The translations under genes were made by a program, and so were the position numbers. Below the pieces are notes generated by a model that was not told the DNA's origin, made no database searches, and saw only the letters and a list, made by a program, of their open reading frames with translations. Shown here piece by piece: positions 41,021 through 49,086 of a DNA stretch of 64,000 bases; position 1 is the first letter of the stretch, and the number at the start of each line of letters is the position of its first letter. This DNA comes from Pseudemcibacter aquimaris (GTDB taxonomy: Bacteria; Pseudomonadota; Alphaproteobacteria; Sphingomonadales; Emcibacteraceae), in assembly GCF_028869115.1 (NCBI RefSeq), contig NZ_CP079800.1:992001-1056000 (forward strand), in the 5' to 3' direction.

Positions 41021-43957
41021 ATGATAAAAATAATAAAAAATAATACCTGCAATAAAATCAAATGGGTGGTGTCGATATTGATGTCGCTTATGTTTGTTAC
41101 ACAAGTATATGCACAAGACAGGCTCGCTGTCCGTTCCGGAGATCATCCAACATATAGCCGTGTTGTATTTGATTGGACGCGGAATGTGACTTATTCGCCA
41201 GTTCTGGATAATGATGTTCTTACAATTACATTTAATGCTGATGCGGTACCGGATTTTAGTTCCGTGATGATAAATGGTCCGGCATTTTTCAGAAATCCAG
41301 CTTATAGTTCGCAAAATGGCAATTTGGTTGTGACATTTGATACTAATAATGTTGATCGCATACGTCATTTTACATCAGGTACCAAAGTTGTTGTGGATTT
41401 ACTAAGTAATGGTACACCACTTCCTGCAGATAATGTTACGGCAAATGTTGTCTCTGCTAATCAGGGTGGTGCAACGCAGCCACCTGCAACTGTACCGACA
41501 CCAGCGCGACCTGATAATACAGCGAACGATGCGCCTGTGACCAGTCCAGCTCCTGTTTCTGTTGTTGATAATAATGCATTTGATGGTGAACTTACCATCA
41601 GGGCTCGTGCCACCAACGATGCATATATCATTGATTATTATTGGGATAGCGATGTTAAGGCCGCAAGCTTTATTCGTGCAAACAAATTGTGGGTGGTGTT
41701 TGATAAATTTACCACCGCAAATCACGATGCGATGAGACCGTTACTTGGTGACCGTGTATTAACAGCAGATCAGCTTAGTGATATTACGCCAACCGTTCTT
41801 TCTTATAATATTGCACCAAATCAAAATGCACGTATGGTTAAGACAGGGCGGGGATGGCAAGTATCGCTGCGTTCAAATATAGCCGTGCCGCAATTACCTA
41901 TTGAAATTGGCCATCAAAGCATCAGTAATGTGGGTGAGAATATTTTCCTTGTAGGAAGTGATTTTGGTGATGTGGTTAGTTTCGAAGATCCCTTGATTGG
42001 TGATGATTTAACAGTGGTAACCGCAAGTCAATCTTCACATGGCGTCATTGAACAGAATAATTTTTCTGAATTTAATATTTTACAATCTGCACAAGGCATC
42101 GCGCTTCAATTAATTGCGGATGACATATTTGTAACACGCCATGATAATGGGGTTTCCGTATCTGGTCAGAATGGCTTGGCGATTACCAGAAGCTCGGTAC
42201 CGATTTTCAATGATAATCAAGCGATAGCAGCAAATGGGGCGGAAGCGCCAGAAACATTAATGTTGCTCGATTTTTCCAAATGGGAAGAGGGGCCATTACA
42301 GACAACGGATTTCACCGATAATCGTCACGAATTACTTTACAGGCTTTCAACATCAACCGAAGATGAACGTAATGAGGCCAGGTGGAACCTTGCAACGTTT
42401 GATCTAGCGCATAATAATGCGGCCGAAGCATTTGGCGTCTTACAGTTGATGGCAGAAGATGAACCGGCCTTTTTAGAAAATCCGTCTTTTAGAGCCTTAC
42501 TCGCCGTCTCCAATATTAAGCTGCGCCGCTTTGAAGAGGCACTTGAATTATTATCACACCGTGCATTCCTCGCGGAACTTGATGCTATTTTGTGGCGAGC
42601 ACTTGCGCATGAAGCGTTAGGTAACCATGCGGCGGCCATGGAAGATTTCAACAAAGGTATTGATGTCATTTCCTTGCAAACAAACGATAACAGAGTTGCA
42701 TTTTTATTTTCTGCAATCCGCAGCGCTGAAGTTGTCGGTGATATTGAATTTATGAATGGCCAGATTAACGGTATGGCCAATACAAGACTTAACGCAAAAC
42801 AGCTGACTGAACTTGATTATTGGAAAGCACGTATGGCAGAAGGCGTCGGCAACGAACCACTAGCGGCTGATCTTTATGAAAGTGTTATGGCAACGAATGT
42901 GCGCTACCCAGCGGCACTTGCGAAATTCGCTAGGTTTAAACAACAATTCCGCACTGGCGAAATTGATGCGATCCAGGCCATAGATGCACTTGAAAAATTA
43001 CGCTTTGCGTGGCGTGGTGATAAATTTGAATTGGATATTCTTGAACAGCTTGGTGATCTTTATGTTGATATGGGTGAATACCGCGAGGGGTTATCCATAT
43101 TACGTCAAGCGGCGACATATTTCCCAAGATCGCCAAGAACCCGTGATTTAACCCGACAAATGGGTGATATTTATCATGAGCTATTCTTAGGCGGTGGCGC
43201 GGATAACATGGCGCCACTTAAGGCTATGGCACTGTTTCTTGAATTTCGTGAGTTAACACCACTTGGTGCAGATGGGGATACTATGTCCCGTAATTTGGCG
43301 CGTCGTATGGTGACTGTTGATCTTCTTAATGATGCAGCAGAGCTATTGGAACATCAAGTGAAAAACCGACTTCAAGGGGTGGCTCGTGCGGATATTGCAT
43401 CGGATCTTGCGATGATTTATTTGATGAATAAAGAAGCGGATAAAGCGCTTCAGACATTACGGGCAACGAGACAAGCGCAAATCCCATTAGATATCGAACG
43501 CACACGCAACATGATTGAAGTACGTGCCTTGGTCGAGCTTGGTTCTTACGAGGAAGCAGAAGTGATGCTTGAAGGCGTCGAAGGTGATGATGCTGAAAAC
43601 TTAAGAGCGGATATATTCTGGAAAACAGAAGATTGGAATAGAGTGGTTGACCATGGATACAGAATGCTCGGTGATCGCTGGACAGATAGTGCAGAGCTGA
43701 ATGATTTTGAAAGACAATCTGTTTTACGTATCGCTGTTGCGCTTGCGCTTGATGAAGACCGTAATGGCCTTGAAGTTTTAAGAAATCAGTATCTTACTCA
43801 CATGGAAAATGGGTTGTTTTCTGATGCATTTGAACTGATCACATCAGAAGAGCAAAGATCGGGTGAAGATATCAGGCAGGTTACACAAGCAATCGCAAGT
43901 GTGGATCGTCTTGAAACATTTATGGATTCTTATCGTAACGAATTTGCGACGAACTAA
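41021..43957 (+). CDS. Large exported TPR protein of the motor operon
   Basis: A 978-residue protein with a signal peptide (residues about 1-30, ending TQVYAQ). A beta-rich N-terminal part of about 330 residues has an AMIN-like start (RLAVRSGDHPTYSRVVFDW) and a Pro/Thr/Ala-rich linker near residues 140-175. From about residue 440 the protein is alpha-helical with TPR-like repeats (EARWNLATFDLAHNNAAEAF, LRRFEEALELLSHRAFLAEL, LYVDMGEYREGLSILRQA, LVELGSYEEAEVMLEG). AMIN domains bind peptidoglycan or periplasmic parts. With two motB-like genes just upstream it may organise the stator in the periplasm. I do not recognise a named family. Confidence 0.7.
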   Translation: MIKIIKNNTCNKIKWVVSILMSLMFVTQVYAQDRLAVRSGDHPTYSRVVFDWTRNVTYSPVLDNDVLTITFNADAVPDFSSVMINGPAFFRNPAYSSQNGNLVVTFDTNNVDRIRHFTSGTKVVVDLLSNGTPLPADNVTANVVSANQGGATQPPATVPTPARPDNTANDAPVTSPAPVSVVDNNAFDGELTIRARATNDAYIIDYYWDSDVKAASFIRANKLWVVFDKFTTANHDAMRPLLGDRVLTADQLSDITPTVLSYNIAPNQNARMVKTGRGWQVSLRSNIAVPQLPIEIGHQSISNVGENIFLVGSDFGDVVSFEDPLIGDDLTVVTASQSSHGVIEQNNFSEFNILQSAQGIALQLIADDIFVTRHDNGVSVSGQNGLAITRSSVPIFNDNQAIAANGAEAPETLMLLDFSKWEEGPLQTTDFTDNRHELLYRLSTSTEDERNEARWNLATFDLAHNNAAEAFGVLQLMAEDEPAFLENPSFRALLAVSNIKLRRFEEALELLSHRAFLAELDAILWRALAHEALGNHAAAMEDFNKGIDVISLQTNDNRVAFLFSAIRSAEVVGDIEFMNGQINGMANTRLNAKQLTELDYWKARMAEGVGNEPLAADLYESVMATNVRYPAALAKFARFKQQFRTGEIDAIQAIDALEKLRFAWRGDKFELDILEQLGDLYVDMGEYREGLSILRQAATYFPRSPRTRDLTRQMGDIYHELFLGGGADNMAPLKAMALFLEFRELTPLGADGDTMSRNLARRMVTVDLLNDAAELLEHQVKNRLQGVARADIASDLAMIYLMNKEADKALQTLRATRQAQIPLDIERTRNMIEVRALVELGSYEEAEVMLEGVEGDDAENLRADIFWKTEDWNRVVDHGYRMLGDRWTDSAELNDFERQSVLRIAVALALDEDRNGLEVLRNQYLTHMENGLFSDAFELITSEEQRSGEDIRQVTQAIASVDRLETFMDSYRNEFATN

Positions 43958-43967
43958 TTATTTTGAA

Positions 43968-44756
43968 TTAAGTCACCCCGGGTGGTACGCCACCTGGGCC
44001 AAAGCTTTGTATTAAACTTCCGACCAGTAAGTGCCATCCATCCACCATTACAAAGAATATAAGTTTAAACGGTAATGAAATAAGCACTGGTGGCAACATC
44101 ATCATACCCATCGACATCAGAATAGATGCGACAATCATATCAATGATAATAAAGGGGATAAAAATCAGAAACCCAATTTCAAAAGCGCGCCTTAATTCAC
44201 TGATGATAAAGGCTGGTACCAGAATTTGAATTGGTGTATCGGCTTGTTCAGCAGGCACTTCCATGCGTGATAAATCAAGAAATAGCTGCAGATCTTTTTC
44301 ACGTACTTGGCTCATCATAAATGTATGGAATGGCGTTGTGATGCGTTCATAGGCCTCGTCTTCGGTGATCAGTTCATCAATTAGCGGTGATACGCCCTGA
44401 TCATATGCTTCTTCAATCGTTGGGGCCATAATGAAAGCGGTCATGAATAAGGCAAGGCTGATTAATACCACATTCGGTGGAGTTTGCTGCGTGCCCATGG
44501 CGCTTCTTAAAAGTGAAAATACAATGATAATTCTGGTAAAAGAAGTAACCACAACCAAAATGGCGGGTGCCAGCGATAGCACTGTCATTAACACAAGAAT
44601 TTGAACGATTTGGCCAGATAGGGCAAAATCCTCTTGTAAGTTAAGGGAAAGTTCCTGTGCATTGGCAGGAATTAGAAAAGCTGATAAGAATAGCCCTAAG
44701 ATAACCGTAAACGAGCTTATGGTTTTTGGTGTTTTTTTCATGGTTTTCGCTACCAA
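43968..44756 (-). CDS. fliP: Flagellar export gate protein FliP
   Basis: A 262-residue membrane protein of the flagellar type III export gate. An N-terminal signal-like segment ends PANAQ. Core marks are LVLMTVLSLAPAILVVVTSFTRIIIVFSLLR in part (LAPAILVVVTSFTRI near residue 60), GTQQTPPNVVLISLALFMT, FIISELRRAFEIGFLIFIPF in part (SELRRAFEIGFLIF near residue 178) and SMGMMMLPPVLISLPFKLI. It follows fliO and is convergent with the TPR gene. Start choice is not certain; an ATG at residue 6 is possible. Confidence 0.94.
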   Translation of the reverse strand: MVAKTMKKTPKTISSFTVILGLFLSAFLIPANAQELSLNLQEDFALSGQIVQILVLMTVLSLAPAILVVVTSFTRIIIVFSLLRSAMGTQQTPPNVVLISLALFMTAFIMAPTIEEAYDQGVSPLIDELITEDEAYERITTPFHTFMMSQVREKDLQLFLDLSRMEVPAEQADTPIQILVPAFIISELRRAFEIGFLIFIPFIIIDMIVASILMSMGMMMLPPVLISLPFKLIFFVMVDGWHLLVGSLIQSFGPGGVPPGVT

Positions 44757-44766
44757 TTATCTTTCC

Positions 44767-45078
44767 CTAGGTTTGCATGTTGTTATTTTTATTATCAGAT
44801 TTGATGTTTTGTTCAATAACTATATCTCGCTCAGCACCTAACATAATCAAATGTTCTGTTTGATCCCGCCTAATTAATACTAGTCTTCTTTTCGCATCAA
44901 CAGGCATGATTTCAAGTATGTCTAAGCGCTTTTTTCTTTCGCCATCTTCATTAACAGTAACGCGTGCAATAAATCCGAGACGTTTGGCTAAATATGCGCA
45001 AAGGAAAAGAAGCGCAATGACAAAAGCAAGTGCGATTGAAAATTGTATGATCGTAGCGCCTAAAGAGTATTCTTCCAT
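44767..45078 (-). CDS. fliO: Flagellar export protein FliO
   Basis: A 103-residue membrane protein. One transmembrane helix at residues 11-32 (FSIALAFVIALLFLCAYLA) is followed by a cytoplasmic domain with KRLDILEIMPVDAKRRLVLIRRDQTEHLIMLG, in part DAKRRLVLIRRDQTEHLIML near residue 60, the FliO hallmark. FliO assists assembly of the FliP ring. It lies 1 base after flhX and 10 bases before fliP. Confidence 0.85.
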   Translation of the reverse strand: MEEYSLGATIIQFSIALAFVIALLFLCAYLAKRLGFIARVTVNEDGERKKRLDILEIMPVDAKRRLVLIRRDQTEHLIMLGAERDIVIEQNIKSDNKNNNMQT

Positions 45079-45079
45079 T

Positions 45080-45427
45080 TTATTTTTTTATTCCCCTATC
45101 TGGGTTGTTTTGCAGGATTGATGATAATTCCTGATGTTTTGATTTTTCCAGATTAATATTTTCATTATAGACGTGACAAAGAATTTCGGAAACTACATTT
45201 AATGCTTCAACCGGTATTATACTATCCACATCGAAATTAGATAGTATCTCGACCAGTTCTTCATCTTTTCTGACCTTTACATCATTGTCGAATGCGAGCC
45301 TAAGGATTTTCTCTGCATTTTGCCCAGTGCCAGTCGCAGTGATGCGCGGGATATCCTTGCGGCCATCCTTTTGTTCCAGTGCAACAGCCTTTTGGCGCTT
45401 GCTTATATTTTGCAGTTTGTCATTCAT
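45080..45427 (-). CDS. FlhB C-terminal-like protein (FlhX type)
   Basis: A 115-residue cytoplasmic protein resembling the C-terminal domain of FlhB without its membrane part and without the NPTH self-cleavage motif. It starts RQKAVALEQKDGR and goes on PRITATGTGQNAEKILRLAF near residue 29, DVKVRKDEELVEILSNFDVD near residue 49, and VSEILCHVYNEN near residue 85. Small proteins of this kind (often annotated as EscU/YscU/HrcU-like or FlhX) can partly replace the FlhB cytoplasmic domain in the export switch. It is the first gene of the flhX-fliO-fliP set. Confidence 0.82.
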   Translation of the reverse strand: MNDKLQNISKRQKAVALEQKDGRKDIPRITATGTGQNAEKILRLAFDNDVKVRKDEELVEILSNFDVDSIIPVEALNVVSEILCHVYNENINLEKSKHQELSSILQNNPDRGIKK

Positions 45428-45671
45428 CTATTAAGGCTCAAATCATGTTTGAATTTACGCTGAATTTATAAAATGCCAAAGCGTTTTGTGTGTTTTAAGT
45501 CACAAATTGGAAAATACTTAAAAATTTAAGTATGTATTCATACATCTTAATAGATTGTTAACAGTATGTCTTCAATATGGTATAAATCTACAAATTTACA
45601 TTTGTAATTTATTAGTGTAGTTTATGGTTAACGTGACTTAATGTCATGATAACAATGCATAGGATAATATA
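45428..45671. other. Divergent intergenic region flhX / flgB
   Basis: A 244-base AT-rich gap holding the CtrA-like box listed next. Nothing else recognised. Confidence 0.45.
45547..45562 (+). promoter_or_regulatory. CtrA-like box upstream of flgB
   Basis: TTAATAGATTGTTAAC is an exact match to TTAA-N7-TTAAC, 110 bases before the flgB ATG. In Caulobacter early flagellar operons are CtrA targets, and cckA lies at the end of this gene run. Confidence 0.6.
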
Positions 45672-46100
45672 ATGGATTTAAAGAACATTTCATTGTTCAA
45701 AACTCTCAACCAGAAAATGACCTGGCTGAATGAGAGGTAAGAAGTCCTGGCACAGAATATTGCCAATGCGAACACGCCGGGCTATATCGCCCAGGATCTG
45801 GAAGAAGTCAGTTTCGAACAGCACTTGAATAGAACAAATGAGACCGAAAGCGGTCAAAGAAAAACAGTTATGAAGACGAGTGATCCAAGACATTTAAACG
45901 CGTCTGGTGCGTCATCTTCAGGATTTGAAATTAGACAGACGACATCGGATTATATGATTTCAACACCAGATGGAAATACAGTTGATCTAGAGCGTGAGTT
46001 ATCAAAAATGGCAGAAGTCCAAATGGAATATACGCTCGCCAGTAATCTGTATAAAAAACATATTGGTATGATTAAGATGTCACTGGGTAGAAGACAATAA
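45672..46100 (+). pseudogene. flgB: Rod protein FlgB, interrupted by an ochre codon
   Basis: The frame from ATG 45672 encodes 142 codons of FlgB. A TAA at 45738-45740 stands at codon 23, just after MTWLNER and before EVLAQNIANANTPGY, where FlgB proteins have Gln (ERQ). A C-to-T change from CAA explains it. The rest is intact: EVSFEQHLNRT, DPRHLNASG and the end MAEVQMEYTLASNLYKKH. Restart within the gene would drop the N-terminal rod helix. FlgB is needed for the rod, so the gene as read is non-functional unless the stop is read through or is a base error. Confidence 0.92.
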
Positions 46101-46133
46101 CGGTTGTATTAAGTTACGACCCGGAGTTTAGAG

Positions 46134-46541
46134 ATGGACTTATTAAAAAATATGATGATTTCCACCGCAGGAATGAAGGTGCAAAACGTGCGGATGAGAA
46201 TTATTGCTGAAAACTTGGCGAACCAGGATTCTGTGGCGACGGCACCAGGTGAAGACCCATATCGTCGCAAAAGCTTAAGTTTTCAAAATGTGTTGGACCG
46301 AGAAACGGGCCTAAATACTGTTCAAGTGAAAGAAGTTCTATATGATCAGTCAGAATTTGGTATGCGCTATGACCCCGGCCATCCCGCAGCGGATGATACA
46401 GGGTATATTAAAACGACCAACGTGAATGGACTTGTGGAATTGATGGATATGAAACAGGCCCAACGTACGTACGAATCAAACTTGAATGCAATGGATGTAT
46501 CCAAGAATATCGTAATGCGTACGGTTGATTTATTACGTTAG
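46134..46541 (+). CDS. flgC: Rod protein FlgC
   Basis: A 135-residue proximal rod protein. The start MMISTAGMKVQNVRMRIIAENLANQDS, in part MRIIAENLANQDS near residue 20, the GEDPYRRKSLSFQ segment, and the C-terminal NGLVELMDMKQAQRTYESNL, followed by NAMDVSKNIVMRTVDLL, are typical. Good ribosome-binding site (CCCGGAG region). It follows flgB and precedes fliE in the usual order. Confidence 0.93.
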   Translation: MDLLKNMMISTAGMKVQNVRMRIIAENLANQDSVATAPGEDPYRRKSLSFQNVLDRETGLNTVQVKEVLYDQSEFGMRYDPGHPAADDTGYIKTTNVNGLVELMDMKQAQRTYESNLNAMDVSKNIVMRTVDLLR

Positions 46542-46557
46542 GTTAAAGGAGTAGAAA

Positions 46558-46896
46558 ATGGCAGACTTAAAAGCAATGGATGCTGCAAACGCATACGCGA
46601 ATGTTATAAAAAATCAGGGTGACGGCTCTGTCGGTTCTGTTGGTAGCATTGGCTCACTTGATGGAAATGGTCAGGGCGCGAGTACATTTTCGGATATGCT
46701 TTCTGAAACAATTTCAAGCACGGCAGGGGCCGTTAATGAAAGCGCGAATGCCGGTATTAACGCCATGAGCGGTCAAGCAGAACTCGTTGATGTTGTTACA
46801 ACGGTTCAAAATACAGAGATGGTTCTTGAAACTGTTGTGGCTGTTCGTGATAAAGTTATTTCTGCATATAATGATATTATCAAAATGCCTATTTAA
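46558..46896 (+). CDS. fliE: Hook-basal body protein FliE
   Basis: A 112-residue protein linking the MS-ring to the rod. After a Gly/Ser-rich stretch (residues 22-42) come FSDMLSETISSTAGAVNESA, in part SDMLSETISSTAGAVN near residue 45, and the FliE end VVTTVQNTEMVLETVVAVRDKVISAYNDIIKMPI, in part VISAYNDIIKMPI. It has a strong ribosome-binding site (AAAGGAG). Confidence 0.9.
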   Translation: MADLKAMDAANAYANVIKNQGDGSVGSVGSIGSLDGNGQGASTFSDMLSETISSTAGAVNESANAGINAMSGQAELVDVVTTVQNTEMVLETVVAVRDKVISAYNDIIKMPI

Positions 46897-46935
46897 CAGG
46901 CGTATGATCTTTCATAACAATTAAGGATATTCTAA

Positions 46936-47202
46936 ATGACCGGGGCGGATTTAATTGATGTGGCACAGGATTCTATCTGGGTCATCATTATGGTAGCTGG
47001 TCCGGTAATGATGATTGCGCTGGCTGTTGGTCTTGTTATTTCTCTGTTCCAGGCTCTTACCCAAATTCAGGAAATGACACTTACATTCGTACCTAAGATT
47101 ATTGCAATTTTCTTTTCGCTTCTCCTTTTTCTTCCCTTTATGGGCGATACATTGGCGGCGTTTATGCAAAGGATCGCGGAACGGATAGTCGGCCTTGTTT
47201 AA
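46936..47202 (+). CDS. fliQ: Flagellar export gate protein FliQ
   Basis: An 88-residue protein with two transmembrane helices (residues 13-36 and 52-73). The segment VGLVISLFQALTQIQEMTLTFVPKI, in part SLFQALTQIQEMTLTFVPK near residue 36, is diagnostic of FliQ. Its last 8 bases overlap the fliR start. Confidence 0.95.
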   Translation: MTGADLIDVAQDSIWVIIMVAGPVMMIALAVGLVISLFQALTQIQEMTLTFVPKIIAIFFSLLLFLPFMGDTLAAFMQRIAERIVGLV

Positions 47203-47947
47203 TTTTCTACCTCAAGAAGCATTCGGTTTTTTACTCATCTTTACGCGCCTTGGTACAATGGTGATGATATTTCCTGCGCTTGGTGAAACAAGTGTTCCAG
47301 CACGCGTTAGATTATTTCTTTCCTTAAGTATTACTTTGATTATTTACGGCTTAATTCGTGAAAGCATGCCGCTCATACCCAATTCACCTGTTGAGTTGGG
47401 TATGATAATTACAAAAGAGATTTTAATTGGGGTGATGATAGGGTTATCGATCAGATTGCTTGTAACAGCGCTTCATGTGGCGGGAACCATTATTGCTATG
47501 CAAACCGGGCTTGCTATGGCGCAAGCCTTTGATCCGGCGCAAGGGGGGCAAAGTTCACTTGTTGCAACATTTATGACGTTGCTTGGTGTGGTATTTGTAT
47601 TTGTCACGGATACGCATCATTTGATGATTTCTGCCATGCATAACAGTTATTCGCTTTTTCCTATTGGTAATGCGCTGATACTAGGTGATTTCGCAGAATT
47701 AATCGCGGATACTGTTGCGAACAGCTTTAGGTTAGGATTACAAATTGCCTCGCCGTTTATTGTATATGCTTTGGTCTTTAATGCAGGTCTTGGTATAATC
47801 GCAAGACTGGTGCCGCAAATTCAAGTTTTCTTTGTGGCGATGCCGATTAACATTATGATGGGCTTTGTTATTCTAGCTGTGGTAATAGGCGCGGCTATGA
47901 CATGGTACATCGATTATTTAAGATCAAGTCTGGAGGTGCTTCTTTAA
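47195..47947 (+). CDS. fliR: Flagellar export gate protein FliR
   Basis: A 250-residue polytopic membrane protein. Marks: FLLIFTRLGTMVMIFPALGE near residue 12, KEILIGVMIGLSIRLLVTALHVAGTIIAMQTGL, in part LHVAGTIIAMQTGLAMAQ near residue 92, and LVPQIQVFFVAMPINIMMGF near residue 205. The start is a TTG at 47195 inside the end of fliQ; no better start follows that keeps the FNFLPQEAFGF N-terminus. FliR completes the FliP-FliQ-FliR export channel. Confidence 0.93.
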   Translation: MFNFLPQEAFGFLLIFTRLGTMVMIFPALGETSVPARVRLFLSLSITLIIYGLIRESMPLIPNSPVELGMIITKEILIGVMIGLSIRLLVTALHVAGTIIAMQTGLAMAQAFDPAQGGQSSLVATFMTLLGVVFVFVTDTHHLMISAMHNSYSLFPIGNALILGDFAELIADTVANSFRLGLQIASPFIVYALVFNAGLGIIARLVPQIQVFFVAMPINIMMGFVILAVVIGAAMTWYIDYLRSSLEVLL

Positions 47948-47950
47948 CCG

Positions 47951-49045
47951 ATGTCAGACGATCAGGACGACGCACAAAAAACCGAAGAACCCACGCAGAA
48001 GAAATTATCCGATGCGATGGAGAAGGGGGATTTTGCAAAAAGCCAGGAAATCAAAAATTGGTTTGTGCTTTTTGGTGCTGCAATCGTCGCGCTTGTCGCC
48101 CTACAGGGGCTTGCCAGAAATTTACGCGAAACCATGGCTGGGGTTCTTGAATTTTCTTATCGGATACCGACTGATGGATCGGGCTTTAGAGAATTTATAG
48201 GCAATTTGATTTTACAAGTGGGAAGTTTTCTTACGTTTCCCGCTGTGATTTTGGTGCTGGCCGCACTCGCGGGGGCAATGATACAGCACCGCCCCATGCT
48301 GACATTTGAAAAAATCAAACCAAAGCTGAATAAAATTTCCCCCATTTCCGGCTTTAAAAATAAATTTTCCATGCAGAATTTTGTCGAATTTCTGAAATCC
48401 TGTTTCAAGCTTATTCTCGTAGGAACGATCGTTGTTTTTATCGTCTGGCCGGAAAAAGAAATGCTTGAGAATATGATGACACTGGAAGTCACAGCGATGA
48501 ACGATATCGTTTATACCATGGTGATCCGTGTCCTGATTGGTGTCGTTATTGTTATGGGTGTGATTGCGGGCCTAGATTTTCTATTTCAGAAATTCCAGTT
48601 TATGAAAAAAATGCGAATGACCAAGCAAGAGGTCAAAGACGAGCATAAGCAGTCCGACGGTGATCCGCTTGTTAAAGCAAGGTTGCGTCAAATCCGTATG
48701 GAAAAAGCAAGGTCAAGAATGATGGCTGCTGTCCCCGAAGCAGATGTTGTGGTAACCAACCCGACCCATTATTCAGTGGCATTAAAATATGAGCACGGTC
48801 AAATGCAGGTACCAAAAGTTATTGCAAAGGGCATTGATGATGTTGCCTTCAGAATTAGAGAAGTCGCCAAGGAACACGATATTCCAATTTTGGAAAATCC
48901 ACCACTGGCAAGAACGCTTTATGCTGCCGTAGAGGTGGATGAAGAAATTCATAGTGAACATTATCAGGCCGTTGCTGAAATTATCGGTTATGTGATGCGC
49001 TTGAAAAAAGGGGAAAGAGTTGTGTATCAAGCGCCAAAAGAATGA
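47951..49045 (+). CDS. flhB: Flagellar export switch protein FlhB
   Basis: A 364-residue protein. The N-terminus EKTEEPTQKKLSDAMEKGDFAKS pattern is seen here as KTEEPTQKKLSDAMEKGDFA near residue 9. Four membrane helices span about 34-220. The self-cleavage site is N270-P271 in VVTNPTHYSVALKYE, followed by the C-terminal domain with PKVIAKGIDDVAFRIREVAKE and PLARTLYAAVEVDEEI. It switches export from rod/hook to filament substrates. FlhX (45080) carries a second copy of this last domain in degenerate form. Confidence 0.95.
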   Translation: MSDDQDDAQKTEEPTQKKLSDAMEKGDFAKSQEIKNWFVLFGAAIVALVALQGLARNLRETMAGVLEFSYRIPTDGSGFREFIGNLILQVGSFLTFPAVILVLAALAGAMIQHRPMLTFEKIKPKLNKISPISGFKNKFSMQNFVEFLKSCFKLILVGTIVVFIVWPEKEMLENMMTLEVTAMNDIVYTMVIRVLIGVVIVMGVIAGLDFLFQKFQFMKKMRMTKQEVKDEHKQSDGDPLVKARLRQIRMEKARSRMMAAVPEADVVVTNPTHYSVALKYEHGQMQVPKVIAKGIDDVAFRIREVAKEHDIPILENPPLARTLYAAVEVDEEIHSEHYQAVAEIIGYVMRLKKGERVVYQAPKE

Positions 49046-49086
49046 TACAAACTATAAAAATTAAAAATAATATTGAGGGTCATTAA

